6,703 nucleotides of DNA from NCBI GenBank assembly GCA_034437895.1, contig DAOTTO010000068.1, positions 1 through 6,703 on the forward strand, written 5' to 3'. The translations under genes and the position numbers were made by a program. The notes beneath the pieces are model-generated. The model was given only the letters and a program-made list of their open reading frames with translations. It searched no databases and had not been told where the DNA came from. This stretch comes from JANRLJ01 sp034437895. Lineage in GTDB: Bacteria > Chloroflexota > Anaerolineae > Aggregatilineales > Phototrophicaceae. Numbering within the stretch: position 1 is the first letter of the stretch; the number at the start of each line of letters is the position of its first letter. Of the stretch, positions 6,585-6,703 are shown in pieces.

Positions 6585-6593
6585 ATTATAGCA
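6585..6593 (-). promoter_or_regulatory. Extended -10 promoter for the ABC exporter gene
   Basis: On the minus strand TGCTATAAT occupies 6593-6585: a perfect TATAAT -10 hexamer preceded by the TG of an extended -10 element. The region 17-18 bp further upstream has no good -35 match, which is usual for extended -10 promoters. Transcription would start near 6578 and give a leader of about 44 nt that contains the AGGAG ribosome binding site. Confidence 0.6.
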
Positions 6594-6640
6594 TACTTTA
6601 GTGAGAAAAACTAGATCAACTGTTCGTTATTGTACACGAT

Positions 6641-6654
6641 TTTAACGTTTAACG
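6641..6654. repeat. Two tandem TTTAACG heptamers upstream of the ABC promoter
   Basis: TTTAACG is repeated exactly at 6641-6647 and 6648-6654, about 50 bp upstream of the -10 element of the ABC gene. A direct repeat in this position could be a binding site for an activator, or chance in AT-rich DNA. Nothing else of note is seen between 6594 and 6703. Confidence 0.35.
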
Positions 6655-6703
6655 GAAGTTAGAAAATCGAGGATGTTTTTTTCAAATAGGACAGGTTGTT
6701 CCA

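Overview
The window looks like a stretch of bacterial chromosome of about 50 % G+C, judged by eye. Gene content points to Chloroflexota (Anaerolineae-like). The pointers are two Uma2-family (DUF820) genes, an HNH gene of a type common in Chloroflexota and cyanobacteria, an ABC exporter with an LSMGQ signature, and heptanucleotide tandem repeats between genes. Cyanobacteria share several of these traits, so the phylum call is an inference.

Layout. At the left edge is the 5' part (125 codons) of a glycosyltransferase on the minus strand, cut by the window end. A 261-bp divergent intergenic region follows. It holds two separate 7-bp-periodic tandem arrays, an imperfect hairpin, and a weak promoter candidate. 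The second array runs up to 2 bp before the start codon of a complete glutamine-dependent asparagine synthase (asnB-like, 628 aa, plus strand) and contains its ribosome binding site. The synthase converges on a block of five minus-strand genes. In order of transcription these are an ABC exporter half-transporter (613 aa), two tandem Uma2-family proteins of 191 aa each, a 141-aa protein of unknown function, and an HNH endonuclease gene. The HNH gene overlaps the 141-aa gene by 8 bp and carries an in-frame TAA at codon 8, so it is probably inactivated. A good extended -10 promoter lies upstream of the ABC gene.

How the genes may work together. The glycosyltransferase and the asparagine synthase-like enzyme are divergent and may both act in cell-surface polysaccharide synthesis, where such amidotransferases are often found. 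The Uma2 pair, the 141-aa protein and the HNH remnant form a separate accessory block of nuclease-fold genes behind the exporter. I see no convincing new multi-gene system. The strongest observations are the mosaic divergence of the two Uma2 copies (about 95 % identical DNA in one segment against about 63 % in the next), the nonsense codon in the HNH gene, and the heptad arrays, one of which supplies the translation start region of asnB. I see no tRNA, rRNA, CRISPR array, transposase or clear rho-independent terminator.
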